From: Podocnemis expansa
Taxonomy: Eukaryota; Chordata; Testudines; Podocnemididae
Length of the DNA: 64,000 nucleotides
Assembly (NCBI GenBank): GCA_007922195.1
Contig: ML682122.1
Coordinates: 1,282,147 to 1,346,146, forward strand
Reading direction: 5' to 3'
The notes beneath the pieces are model-generated. The model saw only the letters and a program-made list of their open reading frames with translations, was not told where the DNA came from and did not search any database. Of the stretch, positions 35,047 to 46,589 are shown in pieces. A program made the position numbers and the translations under genes. Position 1 is the first letter of the stretch, and each line of letters opens with the position of its first letter.

Positions 35047-35985
35047 ATGCAGTGGAAAAATCAAACATCCATCACCAAATTCCTCCTTCTGGGTTTCGGA
35101 AATCTGGAGGAAGTTCAAATTCTGCTTTTTCTGCTGTTTCTAGTTATCTACATGGTGACCGTGGCTGGGAACCTTCTCATTGTCATTCTTGTTGTGGCTG
35201 ATCATCACCTTCACACCCCCATGTACTTTTTCCTGGGAAACTTGTCTTTCCTGGAAACCTGCTACACCTCAGTCACTGCACCAAGACTGCTGGCTGGATT
35301 CCTAGTGGAGGACAGAACAATCTCCTTCAGGGACTGCATCACACAGTTATATTTCTTCAGCAGCTTTGCTTGCATAGAGTGCTTCCTTCTCGCAGTCATG
35401 GCTTTTGACCGTTACTTAGCCATATGCAAGCCACTCAGCTATAATGTTAGGATGAACCTCTGGGTCTGCCTGCAGCTGGTATCTGCCTCCTGTATAACTG
35501 GTTTCTTAGCCACTGCTTTGGTAGTAGCCATGGTACCCCAGCTAAGTTTCTGTGGCCCCAACAAAATCAATAATTTTTTCTGTGACATGGAGGAGCTGCT
35601 CAAACTGTCCTGCACTAAAAGTTCCTTGGTGGAAATGATTGTTCTGTTGTCCTGCTCCATGGTATCCCTCCTCCCTTTCCTCTTCATTGTTGTGTCTTAC
35701 ATTTTTATCCTCTCAGCCATATTGCAAATTTCCTCCTCTACTGGGAGGCAGAAAGCCTTTTCCACCTGTGCCTCTCACCTCATAGTGGTGAGTTTATATT
35801 ATGGCACCATTATGATCATGTATGTAGTACCATCAGCACAGTGGTCACCAGCATTTCACAAATCTCTGTCTCTAATGTACACAGTCATCACACCAGTGTT
35901 CAACCCCATAATCTACAGCCTGAGGAACAAAGAGGTTAAGGAGGCCATCAGGAAAGTAGTGCTTCAGAAATTAGGTAAACTTTAG
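35047..35985 (+). CDS. Olfactory receptor, class II, OR6/OR11-like (intact)
   Basis: Odorant receptor of 312 codons with every OR hallmark: NQT glycosylation site (5-7), GN in TM1 (41-42), HTPMYFFL (56-63), ECL1 cysteine 97, MAFDRYLAIC at the TM3 end (118-127; phenylalanine replaces the usual tyrosine before DRY), ECL2 cysteines 169/179/189, SY in TM5, KAFSTCASH in TM6 (236-244) and NPIIYSLRNKEV in TM7 (286-297). The block GNLSFLETCYTSVTAPRLL with ECFLLAVMAFDRYLAICKPL-type wording is characteristic of the OR6/OR11 group; the exact subfamily is uncertain. The start ATG follows a strong acceptor by 16 nt. No disabling change is seen. Confidence 0.95.
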   Translation: MQWKNQTSITKFLLLGFGNLEEVQILLFLLFLVIYMVTVAGNLLIVILVVADHHLHTPMYFFLGNLSFLETCYTSVTAPRLLAGFLVEDRTISFRDCITQLYFFSSFACIECFLLAVMAFDRYLAICKPLSYNVRMNLWVCLQLVSASCITGFLATALVVAMVPQLSFCGPNKINNFFCDMEELLKLSCTKSSLVEMIVLLSCSMVSLLPFLFIVVSYIFILSAILQISSSTGRQKAFSTCASHLIVVSLYYGTIMIMYVVPSAQWSPAFHKSLSLMYTVITPVFNPIIYSLRNKEVKEAIRKVVLQKLGKL

Positions 35986-36757
35986 GTTGTCATTGTCAGA
36001 ATGGAATTGGCACCCAAATCCTATTGTCAGATAAGAATTTACTGTCTTTTGGTTATTTTGAATAACTAGCCCAGTTATCAACCTACTTCTGAAGATAGCC
36101 TTCAGACTTATGTGAAAGTATTAATTATCTCCCTGATGGAGCCTTTCTTCTTCTCTAGTTTGAGGCAGGTCTTCTCAATCCTGGGGGTCAAAAGGTGCCT
36201 GTGAAGTTATAGGCAGGAAGTTTGAGAAGGGAGGTTTTTTTCAGTGGTACACTTATGGTCCAGCTGTCCTTGTCACTGCTTGGTGTGGGTGCAAAATTAA
36301 AGGTGGACACTAAACTATGGTGTTTTAGATATCTGTCAGAGCTTTGATGTCCCTCTCAGTGTTTTCACCACACGCACAACTAGAGCAGTTTCCCCAAGCT
36401 CTATTTGCACAGACATCCTACCAGAAAAACAGAGCACTCAAAATACAATTTCTGCATGACCAAGCATTTGAGGATGGAGTGAGAGTAGTGGAGATGTGAA
36501 GACAGGTTTTGAGTCCTTCTTCTGAATCCAAAATACCATAAGAACACATAACTCAGGCTCTAATATTGGAAATAACCCTGGACAACATATGAAGTCTGCC
36601 TGATGTTTTCAAAGGAGCATAAGGGATTTAAGCACTCACAACCATCTGCAATTTGTGTACTTAATTCACTTCTCCTCTTTTGGAAATCACAGCCTTGCTA
36701 GTCACCATATGATAGCACTATTGTGACTTGGATGTCAGTCTATCTCTTGAGCTCAGG
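35986..36757. other. 3' flank of the OR at 35047, nothing recognised
   Basis: No repeat or gene identified. Confidence 0.4.
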
Positions 36758-37255
36758 GGGTATGTCTACACTTACACTTTAAATCAAAACGATGATTTTT
36801 TTAATTTAATGTAGTGCATGTCCACACGAGCCTTCCTTATTTTGAAATGATAAATCCCTCATTTTGAAATAAGGAAAGTCATTTTGAAATAGTAAAACCT
36901 TGCTTTATATCAAAATGACAGTAAAATCAACATTATTATTTCAAAATAATGGAGTGTAGCCATCTTATTTTGATTTAACTGTTATTTTGATTTAACACTT
37001 TTTGCCCTTCTCCTTCCCAGGGTGCCTTCCTCTTTTTATATATTGGGTGGGGACACAGCCCTTCTTGGGGGCCATCTTGCCACACCTCCCATGGTGCCCC
37101 TCCATAATCAAACTGTCAAGTCCTGTCCATGGATATGCTAGTTCGATTTGGGTTTCTAGTGGGGACATATTAAATTAATTTAATGATTTTTTATTTCAAC
37201 TCAGCTAAATTGATTTAAGTTAAATCTATTTAACAATCTAAGTGTGGACATAGCC
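36758..37255. mobile_element. Foldback MITE, TTTAAATCAA/ATTTTGAAAT family (copy J)
   Basis: GGGTATGTCTACACTTACAC on the left and AAGTGTGGACATAGCC on the right form the termini. Flanks AGG/AAG give a weak 3-bp duplication. The left arm has TTTAAATCAAAA and TTATTTTGAAATGA modules; the right arm has AATTGATTTAAGTTAAAT. The short core (37005-37130) is unique in the window. Confidence 0.7.
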
Positions 37256-39136
37256 AAGGAAATCTATTCTCCAATGTGTAAACAAAGACAAAATTCATAT
37301 CAACTGAAAGCAGGCATACAAAGACAGTGGTTTGCACACATGGATCCATGTTCACATTCATTTGTGTACACATATCACATAATTTAAACATTCTAGTATA
37401 GTCTATATTAAAATTCTGTTTTTTAATCAGAGTGTAGTATAGACATTATGCTCCTAGAAGAAAGCATTTCCATCAGTATGTTTTCTGAAGAAACCTGTCC
37501 AACACTGACCTGAATTATCCTGGTCTTTTCCTAGAAGAAAAGTCTTTGTATAGCTGATTGGAAAACCTTGCCTGAGACTTATTTTCTGACCAGTTCAAAG
37601 TTTTTCAGAATTACAATATAACACTGAAGTATTTAACCTAAGTCCATTGCTAGCATGGTCAATTTTGTGTCTCCAAAGCTTTGTGTTTAGCAATGTCTTG
37701 TGTGACTTGAGTTGTTTTCTATAAATATAGAGACAGTTAATGAAACAGCCAATGAGTCTTCGGGAGCTGGGGAGAGGGATTATTCAGATCATGACAAAGC
37801 GTGGGTTTACCTTTCTCAGTGATGATAGTCTGTTATGAAGAAAGGTCCTTTGCCAATTTTTGTCCTTTCTTTCACAGACTATCTTTCCATTACTCATTCT
37901 GTGTACATAGTGCCATCTAAAGATCCTTTCTTGAATAAATCTCCATTTTATCTCAGGTGCCATTTGTAACATTTCCTGGCCATTATAGACTGTAGGGGTT
38001 TGTATCTCCTTTTCACACACTTTACTCCAGTAGAGTAGTCACTTTGCAGTAAAAAAAAAAAAAAAAAGGAGCATTTATCAGCCTTTCCTTTTGTTCCCCA
38101 CTAAAAGAGTAAGCGCTACATTCCCCAGTAATGTAACAGAAGATTCCTCCACTTCAGGTACTAGACTGATTGCCATCTGGTTTAAATTGATATAACTGCA
38201 GTGGAATCAATGGCCTGTTTCAGCAGTTGTGGGAAATCGGTGTAGCCCTGTTAAAAGTAATAGAGCTATATCATTTTACTAGAAGTGAGAATCTAGACCT
38301 ATAGGACCTCTTTTCTTATCCCTCCCCCCATTTTCTATAATAGTATGACTTCCAGCTTTCAACCGCAGAAGTCCTACTGATATTTAGCTCCATTAGGTCA
38401 GATGTCGGCTCCTTTTTGCATTGCATAACACTCATCCCTTAAGTAGATGTGTTATGTTCACATTAGGGAATTCAGGCATGCGGTGGCATTTAAACAGCAC
38501 AGCTGCTTTGTTCTCTCTCTTTGCCAGCCTGAAGATGCAGGATCCAGGAATAGAAATGGGAATGGAGATGTGGGTTTTTACTACACTCTGCAATATACTC
38601 ACAGTGTGGTCTGGGGAGATGATGTCATTCTTACTAACAAAAAAAATCATTTTAAGCAGGGATTTCAAAATAGGACAAGAAAATATTTCAATTAGTTCTT
38701 TCTTGGATATTCCAAGGGGCCAGAACCCAGAATATAATTAGTTGCCCACATTCTATTGAAAATATTTTGGGATTTAAGCAACAAACAGTAAAATTTCAAA
38801 AAGTGTAAACCTTGCTAAAAAAATAACTTACAATTTTCTTTGACTCCTGACTCAGGCTTTCAAAATAGTTACCATATTTCCTTTAGATTTCTTTTTTAAA
38901 GGCACAATGAGAATAAGCAAAACATCAGGTGCTGATTATACTACTCATAGTCTGATCTTCATAAAAGCAAGTGTGACCTACTGTATATGGTTCAACATGA
39001 AAAGTATTTTGTTCCAAGTGGATACTAAGAGGTCTGAGTAAGGAATTATTTTTCCTTAAGATAAAAATATCTGCCAGTTATTTTCCACAGAGATGATTTT
39101 AACTTCCTGATTCTAAAACTATAAATGATTAGACTC
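37256..39136. other. Intergenic stretch with one old repeat-like segment
   Basis: About 38165-38302 contains TTGATATAACTGCAGTGGAA, then GAAATCGGTGTAGCC, which looks like an old dispersed repeat. A poly-A run lies at 38050-38067. The minus-strand frame 37784-38020 (EIKWRFIQERIFRWHYVHRM) has a faint LINE reverse-transcriptase C-terminal flavour but is too short to call. Confidence 0.35.
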
Positions 39137-39265
39137 ATAGGCTATGTCCACACAGGGCAGCCTTGTTTTGAAACAACTTGTTTTGAAACAAGCTGTTTCG
39201 AAATAACATGTTATTTCGAAACAACTTATTTCGCTGGACAAAAACCATGTCCGTGAAATAAGGGA

Positions 39266-39304
39266 GTGAAATAGCAGGTCCACAGTGTGGACCTGCTATT
39301 TCAC
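39266..39304. repeat. Central palindrome of copy K (18-bp arms, 3-nt spacer)
   Basis: GTGAAATAGCAGGTCCAC and its exact reverse complement are separated by AGT. The same structure, with small changes, is present in the elements at 20452-20488, 57784-57818 and 61343-61377. Confidence 0.95.
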
Positions 39305-39494
39305 CTGGGGAGGGGACTGCAGGCACCCACAGGGTACAGTGCAGAGGCGCACTGCACCCCATGGGTGCCTGCAGAGGGCTGCAGGCACTGCGCCTCACCT
39401 GGCGGGTGCCCGCAGCCCCCTGCAAGCACCCGCCAGGAGCGGGCAGTGGGGCACTTCGCCCCAGGGGCTTTAACGCCCCTGCTGCCCCCCCAAG

Positions 39495-39894
39495 NNNNNN
39501 NNNNNNNNNNNNNNNNNNNNNNNNNNNNNNNNNNNNNNNNNNNNNNNNNNNNNNNNNNNNNNNNNNNNNNNNNNNNNNNNNNNNNNNNNNNNNNNNNNNN
39601 NNNNNNNNNNNNNNNNNNNNNNNNNNNNNNNNNNNNNNNNNNNNNNNNNNNNNNNNNNNNNNNNNNNNNNNNNNNNNNNNNNNNNNNNNNNNNNNNNNNN
39701 NNNNNNNNNNNNNNNNNNNNNNNNNNNNNNNNNNNNNNNNNNNNNNNNNNNNNNNNNNNNNNNNNNNNNNNNNNNNNNNNNNNNNNNNNNNNNNNNNNNN
39801 NNNNNNNNNNNNNNNNNNNNNNNNNNNNNNNNNNNNNNNNNNNNNNNNNNNNNNNNNNNNNNNNNNNNNNNNNNNNNNNNNNNNNNNNNNNNNN
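39495..39894. other. Assembly gap (400 N)
   Basis: Exactly 400 N inside the GC-rich core of copy K. Strong hairpins lie directly to its right. Confidence 0.98.
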
Positions 39895-39899
39895 CTGCC

Positions 39900-39975
39900 C
39901 TTCCTCCCAGGGTGCTAAGCACCCTGGGAGGAAGCTCAGCCTGTTATTTCGAAACAACCGTTGTTTCGAAATAAC
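39900..39975. repeat. Two adjacent long palindromes beside the gap
   Basis: 39900-39934 is CTTCCTCCCAGGGTGCT and its reverse complement with a 1-nt centre (35 nt). 39943-39975 is GTTATTTCGAAACAAC and its reverse complement with a 1-nt centre (33 nt). Both are perfect and would extrude or fold strongly. Confidence 0.95.
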
Positions 39976-40282
39976 ACGGCCACCACAACCGTTGTTTCGA
40001 AACAACTCGTTTCGAAACAACGGTTGTTTCGAAACGGCATGTCCCCTTGGCGTTGTTTCAAAACAACCGTTTCGAAACAACGCCGTTTCGAAATGAAACG
40101 AGGTTTAGCTTCTTGCGAAAGGACCATGGCCATTTCAAAAGAAGCGGTTTGCTTCTTTCGAAATGGCCGTGCGTCGTGTGGACATGCCATTCCTTATTTC
40201 GAAACAACCTTTGTTGTTTCGAAATAAGGAGTGTGTGTGGACATACCCTATGTTCCAAACTACCATTAGAATCGTCCCAATG

Positions 40283-40740
40283 ATCTACATTGAGGTAGGC
40301 AACCCCTGGCACATGTGCCGACAGCGGCACCCAAGCTCATTCGGAATGGCACACAGCACCCTCTGTGGTACCACAGATTTTGTCACTTCTGCCAGCGAAA
40401 GCAACTCTGGGCAACATCCTTCAGGTGCAGCTGGGACACAGGGGGTCCACAATGCCTATGCCTCCATGTGACACACAAAAAAGCTGCCCAGAGTGGCTCA
40501 GCTTTGTAGTGTGATACTCCTCAAAGGAGCCACTCGGGGCAGCTTCTTTCTTTCTGCAGCATGCGTGGGAACCGCTGAAAGGAGCAGTTTCTTTCTGTGG
40601 TAAGCCTGGGGAACCCTGTCCCCGGCACACTCCCAAGATGAGCAATTCTGGGCAACTTCCTTCCGTGGCATGCCCAGGAAGTGCTCTCACTCCAGCCGTG
40701 ACCACTGCTGAATTTTCAGGCAGCTGCCACATTTTTTTTC
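40283..40740. mobile_element. Possible hAT-type fragment
   Basis: GAGGTAGGCAACCCCTGGCA resembles hAT termini of the CAGGGGTNGGCAACCC type. The interior includes repeated GGCACAC and GGCAGCTTCTTTC-like phrases. The right terminus and a duplication were not identified. Confidence 0.4.
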
Positions 40741-40994
40741 AGCAGAGGGGCCACTGAATTATTTTAAAATGCAAATGGATACATCTAGGGAAAAACAAAA
40801 TAGGGCATAGATCATACTTACATATTGGAAGAATTTGTCCTGGGAAGAGATGACCCAGAAAAAGTTTTGGTGGTTCTGACGAAAACATTAGTTGAAAATG
40901 AGCTCCTGATATCATGCTACACCCAAGAAAGCTCATGGGATCAACAAACAAGGAATCTCAAATTGAAGTAGAGAAACTTTGTGACATTTGCATT

Positions 40995-42450
40995 TGGAAA
41001 GAAGGCCATAAGGCCAAACTGGGTCAAACCAATGCTCCATATAGCCCAGAATTATATCTTCTGAGAGTGACCAGTGTCAGATGTTTCAGTGCAAATGAAC
41101 AGAACAGGATACTTCATAGAGTGATCCATCCCTATCATTCAGCCCAAGCTTCAGACAATCAGCAGTTGAGGGACACTAAGATCATGTAGTTGCATCCCCT
41201 ACCATCTTGGTTAATAGACATTGATGGACCTATCCTCTATGAATGTATCTCGTTTTTTTTTAATATGTTATTCTTCTGGCTTTCACAATATCACTGATAA
41301 AAAGTTCCACATATTGACTATTGATTATTTAAAGAAATACTTACTTATGTTTCTTTTACACCTGTTGCATATTTTTAATTGAGTGGCTCCTGAGTTTTGT
41401 TTTCTGTGAACAGATAAAAAGTGGTTTGACTTTTTCCACCTCATTTTATAGACCTCTATATATCCCTTCTTGGTCAGCTCTTTTCTAAGATCAGCAATTC
41501 AATCCTTGGATGGAAATTGTTCCATCTCTACTTTTTTTTTTATCCTATATATTTAATGGAGATAGGTAGCAACACTTTCACATAATATTCAAGGTGTGGG
41601 GGTGAAAAATGGATTTATATAATGGCATTAAGATATCTTACATCTTTCCATCAGTCCCTTTCCTGAAGCTTCCTAACATTCTGTTAGCTTTTCTGAATGC
41701 CACTGCACATTGAGCAGGTGTTTTCAGAGAACTATCTGCAGTGCCATTTTTTTATGCAGGGGGAGTGGCGACAGCTAATTTAAACACACTGTTCTGTATG
41801 TGTAGGTGGGAGTATATTTCCAGTGTGCATTACTTTTAATCTATCAATTTAGCATTTAATCTGTCATTTTCCTGCCTAGTTTTGTGGGTTCCTTTTCTAA
41901 TTTTTCACATCCACCTTTGGACTTAATTAGCCTGCATAATTTGGTATCATCTGAAAGATCTGCCACTTCTGTGCTTACCCTTTTTCCAGATCATGCATGA
42001 ATATAATGACAAACAGTGTCCCCAGGGTAGATCATTTGGGTACCTTACTTCTTACCTCGCTGTATGTACTGTGAAAACTTTTATTCCTAAACTTTATTTC
42101 CCATCTTTTCACAAGTTACTGATCCATAAGAGGACCTTCGCTCATACCCCATTACTGCCTTTATTCCTTAAGACCCTTTGGTGAGAGACCTTTTCTAAGG
42201 CCTTTGAAAATTCACATCCACTATATCAGCTGGATTTTCTTGTTGAAACAATCAAAGAATTCTAGTAGATTGGTGAAACAGGATTCCCATTTACCAAGCC
42301 ATTTTGATTGTTTTGCCAATGTATAGTGTCCATCTATGTGTCTGATAAATCTGTTCTTTATTACAGGTTCAACCAAATTGCCTGGTACTGAAGTTAGGCT
42401 CACTGGCTTCCATAGCTGGAATCCCCTCTGAAGCCATCTGAAAAATCTGT
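40995..42450 (-). mobile_element. CR1-type LINE, long antisense copy, heavily decayed
   Basis: About 1.45 kb collinear with the abundant turtle CR1 3' half in antisense: GAAGGCCATAAGGCCAAACT, GTCAAACCAATGCTCCATAT, TTGATGGACCTATCCTCTAT, GTTCCACATATTGACTAT, TATTCAAGGTGTGG, CACTGCACATTGAGCAGGTG, GAGAACTATCTGCA, CACAAGTTACTGATCCATAAG, CTCAAGAATTCTAGTAGAT-like and GGTACTGAAGTTAGGCTCAC. No long frame survives on the minus strand, consistent with great age. Confidence 0.75.
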
Positions 42451-42869
42451 GTTACATTAAGCATCCTCCATTTGTATTATACAGCAGCTATGTATACACT
42501 AGGATATATCAGTTAGTTCTGCAGCTTCCTATCTGAGTACCTTTAGATGTCTTGAGTGAATGTTGGCACTGGTGTGACTGGTGTTGGAGTACTGAGTCCA
42601 TTTGTGCTGCCCATAATTAAAGAGGCATTTTGATAAATTAAAGATGATTCAGAGAAGAGCTGCAAGAATATTTAAGGATTAGAAGAAATGTTAAACAGAG
42701 ACCAATGCTTCCATCTGGCCTGGAAATCTAGGAATCAGGGAACAGTGAGGCACAAAGACATGAAATGATGTGCCAGTCATTAGACAACAGCTAGCAATGG
42801 CACAGCTTGTACTGGCCAGAAAACAAGCACCCAAACTTTTGATTTTGTTGTGATGTGGAATGAAACCAT

Positions 42870-43460
42870 CTCCAATCATAAACAAAGACTGTGCCCTGTC
42901 CAGGAAATGGTAGGAAATGGCTGTAAACCCATCATCAGCCAATTATGTAAGTAAGATTGAAATGGACTACAATAGTAAACGTTTAAGTTAGATTGAGTAT
43001 TGACATTTGTCTGGTAGTCTGATGGATGGATGGATGGATGGATTAATTAATTGGACATTGAATTGTTGTATATTCCCTTGAAATCACGTTTCAACCAATA
43101 AACTGGTGTTTGTTTTATCTAAGGCTGTGTGGATTTTAGAGAGGGTGAAGGGGCATGTACTTAATCTGGAGCAAGGGCTGAATGCATATTAGTCTCTTTG
43201 TTAAACCAATGGGCCTGCAGTGATCTGGTAAAGGTGCCAATCCCCTCAAGATGAAAGCTCGCAGTGTGGCATCTAGGGGTGCTTGCTGTGAGACCTTCAC
43301 CTGAACAGTTAGCAAGTGTACTTCCAATGCATGGAACCAATTACAAACAGGAGTCTGGTGTGGACTGACACAGGAACAAAGGTCCAACTAATGAAGTGGG
43401 ATAAGTCAGGGTTCAGCAGTGGGCCATCCAGAAGGCATAGTGGCACAACACATAAGACTT
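42870..43460 (+). repeat. Dispersed repeat R1, copy 3 (uninterrupted)
   Basis: Contains CCCATCATCAGCCAATT, GGACTACAATAGTAAAC, CCAATAAACTGGTGTTTG, TTTATCTAAGGCTGTGTGG, AATTACAAACAGGAGTC and AGTGGCACAACAC, collinear with 8464-9505. It includes a (GATG)n run at 43021-43043. It is the empty-site reference for the MITE inserted in copy 1. Confidence 0.6.
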
Positions 43461-43544
43461 CATGAGGGGAATGTCTCAATCTTGTTATGAGCTAAGCACC
43501 CAAATTCCTCCAGCATTTCTGACTTTGTCATCAACAATCTCTAC

Positions 43545-43860
43545 ATATTAGGTATATTTCTTATTCTGGTTGTGTAGCCCAAATCTTTCCATTCAACTTC
43601 ATTTTCACAGCAGTGGCTTTCTTCAGCATCAAGGCATGTGACCGATACATCCCCATCTGTCAATCACTGCATTATGACATGATGATGAGAAGGAGAGCTT
43701 GTGTCAACGTTTCAGTCAGTGTTTGGATTGGTGGGATTCACTATTCTGCCCTGCACATGGAGAACATATTTGCATTTAACTTCTCTGGAGGAAATGCTTT
43801 TCTGTGAAATTGCCCAGCTCCTAAAGCTTGCCTGACCTAACTCAGACCACATATTTTCCA
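43545..43860 (+). pseudogene. OR14-like olfactory receptor pseudogene fragment
   Basis: Only the TM3 to TM5 part of a receptor survives. SYSGC-like wording near 43560 is followed in another frame by FFSIKACDRYIPICQSLHYD (the MAYDRYVAICxPLHYE motif degraded to KACDRYIPIC). Then RRRACVNVSVSVWIGG, SALHMENIFAFNFSGGN and, after a deletion removing the VDQF segment, a FCEIAQLLKLA-like stretch with a stop. Wording such as RRACV and SALHxxNxFA ties it to the OR14-like gene at 49595 and the pseudogene at 59710, all on the same strand. It cannot encode a receptor. Confidence 0.85.
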
Positions 43861-44407
43861 TTGTTGGCTGTGTGTTTGTTCTCCCATTGTGACTTCTGCC
43901 CCAGCTCTGCACATGTAAGTAAGACACGACTCCATGGTTTAATTAATCAAGAAGACCACACACAGATAGTTTCAACAATAAAGTTGTGAAGCTAGGTATA
44001 TTGTCAAGTAAACACAGAAGAGAGTGCCTTATATGTGCCACAAGTATACTTAATATTGTGTGTCTATGAGAATAGACCAGATCAGTAACAATCAGGACTT
44101 TCCATTTCTTACTTGGACAGACAAAGTGCTTTCTCTGAGACATTCTTCTATTCATCAGTACAAACAAGTTGTGTATTGCCCCTTTAACATGAAGTGCCAC
44201 AAGACTCCTTGCTTTTTTTGCCCCTTTAACATGTGTCACTAGCACTCCCTGATTTGGCAAGGTTCCACTATTTGACAGGGTAAGATACAGTACTTTGCCA
44301 TGTACCAGATGGTTTGGTCAAAACATCTCTATTTGTCATATTAACAAGACATTTCCTATGCATTATGGTGTTGTTTGGAGAGGTCAGTGAGCCATTGTTA
44401 TCACAGT
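43861..44407. other. Intergenic stretch, nothing firm
   Basis: A short phrase GAAGTGCCACAAGACTCCTTG near 44190 resembles the Penelope-like terminal repeat but is too short to call an element. Confidence 0.4.
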
Positions 44408-44905
44408 CACTATGTCTATACTGCCAAAGATATTGTGAAATAGTTATTTTGAAATAACTATTTGAAATTTATTTCAAAATAATTATTTCAAAATAGCATT
44501 ATTTCTAATTTATTATTTCAAAATGTGATTCTAATGATGACTCTATTTGAAAAGAAGTTAGGAATTATTGTTTTGAAATAGAGACTCTTCATTAGACTCT
44601 CCATGTTGAAAAAGGGGAAAGTAGGGAAAAGTATAGGCCATTATTGCAAAAAGAGGCAATTCAGTGGCTTGGAATGGCCTTTTTTTGCAATAACTATTTC
44701 AAAAGAATTGCTCCTTTGAAATAAAAGCAGGTTTAGTTATTTAAAAACAGTGTTTTTTTTTTTTTTTTAAATAATTACGTGCTTATTTTGAAATACCAAA
44801 ATGCCTGCATGGACAGGTAAAAGTCATTCCACCTCCCCTTACCCAGAAACAAGCCTTCTTATTTCAGAGGAAGGGGGAGGGGAACTTTTCAGTGTAGACA
44901 TAACC
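44408..44905. mobile_element. Foldback MITE, ATTATTTTGAAATAAC family (copy L)
   Basis: Left CACTATGTCTATACTG, right CAGTGTAGACATAACC, AGT duplicated on both sides (44405-44407, 44906-44908). AAATAGTTATTTTGAAATAA modules dominate the left arm. The core is AT-rich and unlike copies A/D/E. Confidence 0.72.
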
Positions 44906-46589
44906 AGTTGTGCTAGGATGTCTTGATACCTTTCTTGAAATGTTCTTGTGCCTAAAACTTCTTTGGAATGTGTACTTGCAACAGCAGTTTTGTTTTTGCC
45001 AGTTACTCTGAGCCTATAAGCTTTCACAGCATGACCCCTGCTAACTTTGTTTTATAACAGACTTGAACATTACTTTAGGTCAAGTCTCATACCTGGCCTA
45101 TTACACTAGGGCTTGTGCCTCATGCTATTGCTTTCTGTTACACAACAGTGAAATACAGGTATTTACCATTAGTGTGTGCTTAGTCTTAAACTGCTTTATT
45201 TTCATATTTTTCTCATGTTTTCAGATCTTCCCCACTGTGCTGATAAGGAATACAGAGGGGAAAGGCAAAGCTCTAGTGACATACAGAGTGATGGTTAGGG
45301 AAGAGGGAGCTTTGTCATATAGAACTATAGTTAGGGGAAACAAGAGAAGCAACCTTTTTTAGAATATAGAGATAAGTCAGACTGTGTGAAGGGCTTAGGA
45401 ATATAGTTATAGATTGGTGTGAGAGGCTACAGTTTTATGGTTGCTTGTATAACCCCAGTAAACCCATCACACTGGACCGTAAACTGTTCCTTTTTCGTGG
45501 CCTGTGTCTGTGAAATGAGAGGGAAACAATGGGGGAGACATGACCTCTCTTATCCTTGTTACCAGCAGTGGAGACCAGCAGATAGGAAGGGACAGTTTTG
45601 AGATTGGTACTATTGGGTTGGGGTGGGTGGTGTCCTTCAAAAAAGTGGGGCTGGGATTTCAAACCCCATGGAGTCGTCTGGGGTAGCTCCCCTTTCAAAA
45701 ACTCATTGTCAGCAGACTCAGGCAGGAGCTGCTTCATTGGGGTCAGACTTCTGTACTCCCCAACCATTCCTCCAGGCAGTGGTGCTGCAGCCTCCAGAGT
45801 CAGCCTCTGTCAGAACAGGGCAATGGACTTTTTCAGTAGTTATATTCCTGTGGAAAACAAAATACTGCTGGGAGGGAGGGGAAAAATTTCACCTAGATCT
45901 CTGAAAATACATTGAAAGCTCTAACAAAATAGACTCAGAGATTGTTTATGAATTATTCATTCCATCTCAATTAACATCCCCCAAATTAATTGTTTGGTAA
46001 ACTAAGGCACAGACCATCATGGTAATACAGTTCAGAGCCCAGCTTTCATCACTGGAGCTCTCAGTATACTGACCTCCTTTCTCTGGGCACTGCTGACTGC
46101 CCTACTTCTTTTCCTTTGAGGTTAGGATTCTCGAGGAAGCCTAAAGGAGTTAAGAGTCTAAGATGTATGTGCCTTAGTCTTTTAGGCTCCTTTGTAAATC
46201 CCTGCCTTCATTTTCTGATATTCCAGTGAGGACCAGGCCTTGGAAGTTAATAAGAGAGATGCCAGTCCAGGATTCAGAAAGCATTTAGGCACCGAAAGAA
46301 GCTGATAGGTGCCAACTGGGATTTACAGTGCCACCAAAGTGATCAAACACCTAACTCCCATTAAATGTCCAGGAGAGTTAGACGCCTAGCTCATTTAGGA
46401 GCATTGACGAATTGCAAAGGTGTCTGTCTCCATCTTATTGGGTGCTTAAATCCCTTTTTATAATCCTGACCTACACAAAGTAAAACCTAAACTGGAATCA
46501 GGTAACTCTGGGGGAGATCCTGGCTCTTGTGACAGACAGAAGATTAAACTAGGAGACCAGAATGGCCCTTCTGGCTTCATCGCATATGT
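44906..46589. other. Intergenic stretch, no gene recognised
   Basis: Possible old repeat material at about 46245-46470 (phrases on 'gcacctaactcccatt'), not assignable here. Frames on both strands at 45435-45915 are not protein-like. Confidence 0.35.

Larger units (their letters stand above)
39140..40248. mobile_element. Foldback element, GC-core TTTCGAAA family (copy K), containing an assembly gap
   Basis: Inverted termini GGCTATGTCCACAC and GTGTGGACATACCC, TA on both sides. The left arm carries TTGTTTTGAAACAA modules and the perfect palindrome at 39266-39304. The GC-rich core runs into the gap, and the right side starts with palindromes at 39900-39934 and 39943-39975. Most TTTCGAAA sites in the right arm keep their CpG, so this looks like the least decayed copy here. 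Confidence 0.78.

Noticed and set aside
37784..38020. Minus-strand frame with LINE-like KWRFIQERIFRWHYVHRM
   Set aside because: Suggestive of an L1/Tx1-type reverse-transcriptase C terminus but short and unsupported by flanking homology.
44185..44222. Penelope-like terminal repeat piece
   Set aside because: Only about 25 bp of similarity (GTGCCACAAGACTCCTTG); could be chance or a tiny remnant.
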